Shown piece after piece: positions 57,674 to 64,000 of a stretch of DNA of 64,000 nucleotides. The stretch spans positions 170,482,726 to 170,546,725 of the forward strand of contig NC_088780.1 of assembly GCF_958450345.1 (NCBI RefSeq), in the 5' to 3' direction. The stretch is from Calliphora vicina. Taxonomy: Eukaryota; Arthropoda; Insecta; Diptera; Calliphoridae. The position numbers and the translations under genes were made by a program. Numbering within the stretch: the first letter of the stretch is position 1; the number at the start of each line of letters is the position of its first letter. Under the pieces are notes generated by a model, which had not been told where the DNA came from, ran no database searches, and saw nothing but the letters and a program-made list of their open reading frames with translations.

Positions 57674-60600
57674 TTAGCCGAGATTATTGGCCTGAATGTG
57701 CGTTTGATAGGTTCGATGATAATTACCTGTTGTAGCATCAGTATGTAAGAGTTTTGGTGGTGATTTGTTTGGTTGTTGTTGGAATGATGGTTTTACGTGC
57801 TTCTCAAACAATGGGGATATCATTGGGGATTGACTGTTAGTCGAAACAGAGTGGTGATGTTGTTTTTCCAACTGTTTTTCGGTAAGAACACGATCGTAGA
57901 AGGTCGATGTTACAGTTGTATGTCGAATTTCTAATTTGGCTGGTGTGTAGACAGGTGTGTTTGTGGTTGGGAGAATAGTTTGTCGGAATGGTGATATAGG
58001 CCTGTCCAAATGATGACTCTTAAATGGTTCGGGAGTTGTTGCATCTGCGGTAAGAGTGCGTTGTGGTGTTGTGTTGACGTTGTTTGAGGTATTTGAGTTG
58101 TCATGAGATATTAAGTTGTCGATTGAGCTGAATGTCGGATGTCGTAAGGTTTCTTCTAATTCGTGTTCAACATCGTTTGGAATTAGTTGGCTATCTACTT
58201 TATGAAACTTAGTTAAACTACTATGACTAGTGTGGCTTAATATGCTATGACTATAATTATTATTATTTGGCAATAGATTATCACGTCTTACCCTACTTTC
58301 ATGCTCTTCTCGATCTTCGTCGCGTCGACGTCTAGGAGAAGGCTCACGCCGGAGGTCCCTGTTGGAACGGTACTGGAGTGGGCTTGACGACCGCAAGGGG
58401 CTTGATGATCGTATTGAATCTGCTGATCCCATTGAACGTGAGAAGGCCGGGCTATGATCTGAGATTCGTATGGATGGTCCAATCTCACGTGATCGCGATG
58501 TTGATCGGCCCAGATTGCGCGATGTGAGATCTTCGAGGGAAGATTTTTTGTGAGCAAAATATGTGGAATCCGAGAAAAGAGCATCAATATACTGCTGACA
58601 CCTTTCTTTTCGATAAGGCTTTTCCTCACACAGGCTGTCGATAGACTTGATAGTGTTTTGAATAGATGTTAGTTGATCATTTATATTTTCTCCAGTACGC
58701 AGTGGTACTCCAGTGTGTGTTCCCTTTCGTCGAAGAGGCGATGTTTCCTAAAACAATGCAATATTAATATTATTTTTTTTAATTATGAAGTTTGGTTAAC
58801 TAAGTAAGAGTGTGTTACCCTCATTAAACGAATTCCCATGACACCTAGGCCCTCTTGAACTGTTGCCGTCTGCTGATATCCTTTACTAGTGCTTTGGGAA
58901 TCTGCAATAGTCTTCTTAAGAATATGATAAATTATTTTAGAATTTTCTTCCAATATTTGTGCTACATCATTGCTAACCATGGATTCATTATCCTTTTTAG
59001 CCAAAGATTGCGATTGTTCTTCCTTACGAAAGCGGATAGTTTTGGGAGCAACTGAATTAACACTAGAGATTTGTTTGGTGGCTAAACTTTGTACTTTAGT
59101 ATGTTCAGATTCACAGGATTTCGTTGACGATTTAAATTCGTCAAAAGACAGTGATGGAGAGACAACATCTTTAAGTTTCTGATTGAATTGCTGAAAGTTT
59201 TTCTGCATTTTGAAATTAAAACACTGTTCTTTTTCCAATGCTTCTAAACGTGCCTCCAGTTCTTCAGCCGTTGGAAGTTCTCGTTCTGTAGGACTTGCTG
59301 TCATTGCTTCCAGAATATGTGTGTTTGGTTTGGACTTATTTTGTTGACTTTTAGCTGGAGGAGATTGTGAACGCGATTTGCGTGATGGTGGCGAGGGTGA
59401 GTATCGATTTTCTTCCATCATACGGATACGGTGTTCCAACTCACCAGTTGTAGGTATGTCACTGTCATCTGGGCTTGGATCAAGAAGCATTTCCAAAGGA
59501 TGTATTGGTTGCTTTTTGTTAAGATTTTGTTTTGACTTTGATCGCTTTAAATCAAGAGAACGATAACGGTATTCAAGATTACCTGTAGAAGGTATTGGTT
59601 CTGTAAGCCTATTCGGAGAAGTGTGCTTAATCACACATTTCTGATCGACATGTACTTCGTTGGAGCACTCCCTTCGGTCTTGAAGTTTTTCGAATGGCAT
59701 TTCATCTACATCTTTTCCTTCGCACAACTCTAGAAACCTGTTCAAATCTTTTTCATGGGATAACGAGTATTGTAATTTTATTTTGCGCTCAATTTCTATT
59801 AGGCGCTGCTCTACATCGATCTTTTCAACGTCTTCAAGAAGCTTTATTTGACGCTCTAATGACCGAAACCTTGCTTCAAGTTCCTTAGTCGATGGCAAAT
59901 AAACTGTTCTTTTCTTTAAGTGGTATTTTATGGGATCGTTTCCCCAATCGAATTCCTCCTCCTTCTTGCTGCTTTGTGTTGTTGTTTGTGTGAGCTTATC
60001 ATTTTGTCCAATTTGATTTGGTTCACATTTCGAAAATGCCTCTATTTCTTTTGCTAAATCTGACATTGCTTTTGTTGTCTCTATTACCTGATGGCTTGCT
60101 TCGTCTAATTTGGCCTTTGCTTTTTTTTCATCAGTTTTCTCTTGGCCTCGATCGTTAAGCTGCTTTTCAAGAGCTTGGAAAAGGTCCTCTAGTTCTTCAG
60201 TATTTGCCCGAGTAAGCCGACGCACTTTTACTGCTTTCGGCTCATTGTCTAATAATAAAACTAACGTCTTTTTGTTCACTTCTACCGGTACAAATTGTGT
60301 GGAAATGTTAACATTTGATGAATCAGTTAAACAATTAATTTTTCCACTTTCAGACGTCTTTGTGTTTTTTGAATTATCATAATTTTCAATGCTTTCACTC
60401 TTATTTAGCTCGCATGGCTTAGTTTCAGTATCTTTGTTCGATTGCGCCTCAGAGGGCGAATTGTATTGAACTGGATCATCGCTATCATTTCTTTCATTAT
60501 CTTGAGATTTAGTTTCTAGAGCCTTTTCTTTTAAATTATTTTGTGTTACATCTGTTACATTGCCTATTTTGACAGATTGATCTTCGGATTCAGTTACATG

Positions 60601-63600
60601 TTTATTTTCTTTATTATTTTGATTTTCAACGGTGTCTTTTTCTGTAAGCACGTCTCCTTGTGGCAACGGAGACTGATTTTGAGAAATTGTATCTTCATCA
60701 TCATCAGATATTTTTGATGTTACAGACTTAATTTGTTCTTTATGTTCATTTGTAGTATTGACTTGGCACAAATGATTCTCTTTATCTCTACGTTCGACGG
60801 TTTGGATATCGGATTCCACCCATTTTGATCCTTCTATGTTATTTTCTTTCTGAATATTCTCAGTAGTATTCGTGATAAGTCTAGATTGACCATCAGTTAA
60901 AGGTACTACACTATTTATATTGGATTGAGAAATTTCTTGTACAACTTTTTGTGGAGTTTCATCTTGATCAGTAATTTCATGTTTCTCTTCAAGATGATCA
61001 CCCTTTTTTACAATTACATCGGTCTTGTCAGTCACACTGAATCCTGTGTGATCTTTTTCTTTAACATTTTCCTTAACATCAACTGCAACGTTCTCAAAGG
61101 ATTCGGGCTCTTGCGACGATTTCAGTTGTTGTTCTAAGTATTGCAGTCGTCTGTCTAGATCATCAGTCTTGATAATATCTGAACTTTTTTTATTGCCAAT
61201 ATCATCTTTATTGAGAGTCATTTGAATATTTATGCTAATATTGATTGGATTTTGGTGATCAATATCTCCAACTTCGCCATAAGAAGAATATCGAACCAAT
61301 TCCTTTCCCGTTACAGCAACCGTATCCGTGGCCATCTCTATTTGCGAAACATCAACGTTAGGTTCACTTGTGTTTTTCTCTTTGACATTTGTACACTCGA
61401 TATCCATCGAGAGTGTTCTATTGTCGTTTAAACGTTTTTCTAATTCTTGCACACGGTACTCGAGGCTGTCACTTAATGGTACATGAATGAGTGGTGTTTT
61501 ATGCTTATTATTATTACCTTTCGATGCTACTTCGGAATCACTTGAACGACGTTGCATGCACACCGTTTTGCTTAGTTGTTCTTCCAAGAACTGCAAACGA
61601 TTCTCAAGGTCGGCTCTTGAGGGTAAATCGGAAAAACGACGAACCATTTTTCGATTAGCTGTGTTCATAGGTTCGTATTTTCCCGACCTGCGATAAGCGG
61701 AGGTCGCATGTGATTCCAAGGTTTCATCGTTGAAACTTTGACTTGGTAAAAGGGAGCTTTGAGCAGGCGGACGCCGACTAGAAGAAATTTGAGTTGGCTT
61801 CACAATCTCATCTGGCATGGGTTTAATTTTAATTTTAAGCTCTTCAATAACAGCCATCTTTTTTTGAACACTGCTATCTATATCAGTGCTTGCAGAATGC
61901 TCTTTTATTTTGGCTTGTAATTCCTCAATAAGTCGAACTTTTATTTGATTCGCATTCTTGGCTAAACTACTATTCGTTTCTTTTTCCCCTGAAATTTCCT
62001 CTACTTTTTTAGAAGTTGTCGGATGTTTTACATCTGTCTCATTTTCATCAGATGTTTGAGTTTCATTTTCGATGGTGTTAGCATTGTTTGTAGTTGTATC
62101 AATCACAGCTTCTTTAACCAATGACTTTTCATTTTCATTTTCTATTTCGTAATTTGTATCTGAGTGTACTTCAGTGTTATTTTCATTATTTTCCTCAGAT
62201 TCATGTTGTTCTTTTTCCGGTGATGAAGTTGGTTTTGTTGCTTCATTGGTTGACTTGTTTAAGTCCAACTGATCGTTTTTATTTTGAAGTTTTTCAAATC
62301 GTTTTTCTAAGGTTTCCGTTGATGGAGGAGAGTGTTTAATAAATGAGCTTTTTGTTTCATTTTGATTTTGTAGTTTTTCAAAACGTTCTTCTAGATTTTC
62401 TATTGATGGTGGCGAGTGCTTGCTTGGTGACTGTAAAGAAGTATCTTTTTTATTTAAATTAGTAGGAGATTCTGTTACTGGTACGATTTTTTGCGACTGT
62501 GGTTCCTCGGAATGCCCATCCTTATGTAATGTTCTAGTCTCAAAATGTCTAGAGCTCATCCGTCGTTTCAAAACTTCATATCTTTTCTCCAGGTCTTCAG
62601 TAGAAGGAGGCTCGGATAATCGTCGTTTTATATTCTTCTCAGATAATAGTTTGAATTTAGTTAAATCCGTCTTAAGATCTGTGTTACTAGGAGCAATTAC
62701 ACTTTCACTTAATGTTTCATTAGCTACTTGTTTATTAGTCTCTTCACCTTGAGCATTAGTTCGTGCTTCACATGATTCATTCTTTGCTGAGCTCATTTGT
62801 TCTTCCAAAGCAGAAAATCGTTTTTCTAATTCCTCCGTAGTGGGGGGAGATGTCCGATTTGGTTTACTTTTAAGACCTTCGTGCGTATCTTTAATTGGTT
62901 CTGGATCCTTTTCTGAATTAGGTATTCGAATATTTTCCTTAGCTTCATCTTCGATTTCTTCAGAAACATTTGCAGTTTTGTTTGTGTTTGTTTCAATTTC
63001 ATCAATAGACTTTTTAGGAGACGTTTCTACTGGTGTGTTGGTAGCATCTTTAATGATAATATCATTCGTATCTAAATCTACATTGTCGTCAGGTGGTTCT
63101 TTTTTACTTTGTAATGAGTTTTTCTTTGTGGTTGTACCATTGGAACTATGCTCGATAGTAGTTTGTTTGGCATTAATGTCGCAGCCTGTATCAACCCCTT
63201 CAATATCAATTGATGCTGGAGATTTTTTTTCAAAATCTGAATTTTCGTCCAATATATTTTCTGCTTCTGTTTTGTCGCTGTCATCATTGTGATCATTCTG
63301 TTTTCTTTTATGCCCAGCTGTTTTATCATTGGGGGAAGTCCGTTTAATATTATCATTATCAGAGGAAGTTTTCATATTTGATTGTTTGTCTGTATTTTCA
63401 GAGTCACATGGCGACTTCATAGTTTCATTTCGATCTCTAAGTAACTGTTGATGTATGTTTTTAAAACGTTCTTCCAAATCAGCAGTTGACGGTATTTTTC
63501 TGTCTGTACAAGTTTCGTTTTCCTGCGGTAGTGTTTCATTATTAACAAAGTAATTAAATGGATCATTGCTGGGTTTTATAATATAACTTTGATTAGATTG

Positions 63601-64000
63601 TTTATAACTATCTACATGCAACTCATTACCGGTTGACAACCGTTTGTATTTTGAACAGACTTCCATGCTGAGTCGTTTTTCAAGCGCCTGATATCTCTTT
63701 TCAATATCCATTGTTGATGATCGCGTTAAAGTAAGTCGCCTGGGATCTCTTCTTTTCTCAGCGCTTCCTTTTGGTTTTTTAAATAAATGTTCATTTGTGA
63801 TATCGATATATTCCTTTTTTAATGGAATGGAATCCCTGATGTCACATGAGTGAAACGTTGTTGATATTTCACTTTTTGCTTCTTCAATACAAGCGGCGGA
63901 CGATTTTTCTGAATAGTCAACAAGAAGATCCATACACCTGATATTTTTGGAGCTGTTTAAACTTTTGTCATTTGCATAAAGATGTGATCCTGATTCTTCA
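57674..64000 (-). CDS. Very large low-complexity protein with repeated short coiled-coil-like modules, 5' end outside window
   Basis: Two exons are visible: 64000-58819 (open to the window edge, so the start lies beyond it) and 58747-57674, joined by donor AGG|GTAACA and acceptor TGTTTTAG in matching phase. About 2084 residues are in the window. An ATG exists at 63933-63931, but the frame continues upstream (SGSHLYANDKSLNSSKNIRC), so it need not be the start. The protein is rich in Ser, Thr, Asn, Glu and Lys with no globular fold visible. It carries at least 14 modules of the form P-[ST]-[ST]-x-x-L-E-x-R-[FYL]-x-x-L-E-x-x-[LM]. The second exon is Ser/Arg/Pro-rich (SSSPLRSSSPL, RREPSPRRRRDEDREEHESR). 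I do not recognise the family. A cytoskeletal or scaffold role is only a guess. The C-terminus may extend by splicing at ACAG|GTAATT (57727), but the frame beyond that point still looks coding up to TAA. Confidence 0.85.
59234..63722 (-). repeat. Array of at least 14 dispersed protein modules (L-E-x-R motif)
   Basis: Approximate minus-strand locations and cores: 63670-63722 MDIEKRYQALEKRL; 63459-63505 PSTADLEERFKNIHQQL; 62800-62850 PTTEELEKRFSALEEQM; 62560-62615 PSTEDLEKRYEVLKRRM; 62371-62420 PSIENLEERFEKLQN; 62284-62335 PSTETLEKRFEKLQN; 61570-61632 PSRADLENRLQFLEEQL; 61425-61482 LSDSLEYRVQELEKRL; 61125-61170 TDDLDRRLQYLEQQL; 60152-60215 NTEELEDLFQALEKQL; 59847-59902 PSTKELEARFRSLERQI; 59546-59597 PSTGNLEYRYRSLD; 59410-59460 PTTGELEHRIRMMEE; 59234-59284 PTAEELEARLEALEKE. 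Each is about 20 residues, with a helix-capping Pro-Ser/Thr followed by a heptad-like pattern. They are separated by unstructured linkers of very different length. Confidence 0.85.

Noticed and set aside
62840..63292. 150-codon plus-strand open frame
   Set aside because: Antisense to the Ser/Glu-rich exon of the modular protein; hydrophobic Ser/Val/Phe composition is the expected shadow.
12641..64000. NUAK kinase and the modular protein at the right edge as one gene
   Set aside because: Both are on the minus strand, but pontin and GLDC lie between them, the NUAK start has its own good ATG context, and the modular protein ends in its own stop codon with coding-like sequence up to it.

Overview
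The window is AT-rich genomic DNA of a higher fly (Diptera, Schizophora; not Drosophila itself). The evidence is short GT-AG introns inside genes with close Drosophila relatives, long repeat-filled intergenic DNA, and abundant TACATA/TATGTA microsatellites of the kind common in calyptrate and tephritid flies. The species is an inference. No organellar or bacterial signal was seen. All four host genes lie on the minus strand.

Layout, left to right. 1-4.4 kb: a nest of inverted-repeat elements, including a 1.16 kb foldback. 4.6-12.6 kb: an 11-exon gene for a NUAK-family (AMPK-related) Ser/Thr kinase, with a possible non-coding first exon near 27 kb. 13-19.9 kb: dispersed repeats and a dead Tc1-like transposase. 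19.96-23.07 kb: a complete insertion of an APE-type non-LTR retrotransposon with a 14-bp target duplication, a CAA-repeat tail, a 2A-like NPGP motif, a frameshift and an internal deletion. 25-29 kb: several miniature elements and a 570-bp hairpin. 29.6-31.1 kb: pontin (RUVBL1), intact in two exons. 31.6-35.1 kb: miniature elements and a hAT relic. 35.2-39.8 kb: mitochondrial glycine decarboxylase (GLDC P-protein), six exons, intact. 42.4-57.6 kb: mostly repeats, including a Tc1-family transposon with nested inverted repeats and one frameshift. 57.7-64.0 kb: the 3' part of a gene for a very large low-complexity protein carrying at least 14 copies of a short coiled-coil-like module; it runs off the right edge.

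The four host genes do not form a pathway. They are a metabolic enzyme, an AAA+ chromatin factor, a kinase and a probable scaffold protein, which is usual for a fly genome. No CRISPR, rRNA or tRNA was identified. The least explained items are the modular protein at the right edge, the 2A-like leader of the retrotransposon, and the two long hairpins, which could be templates for hairpin RNA.
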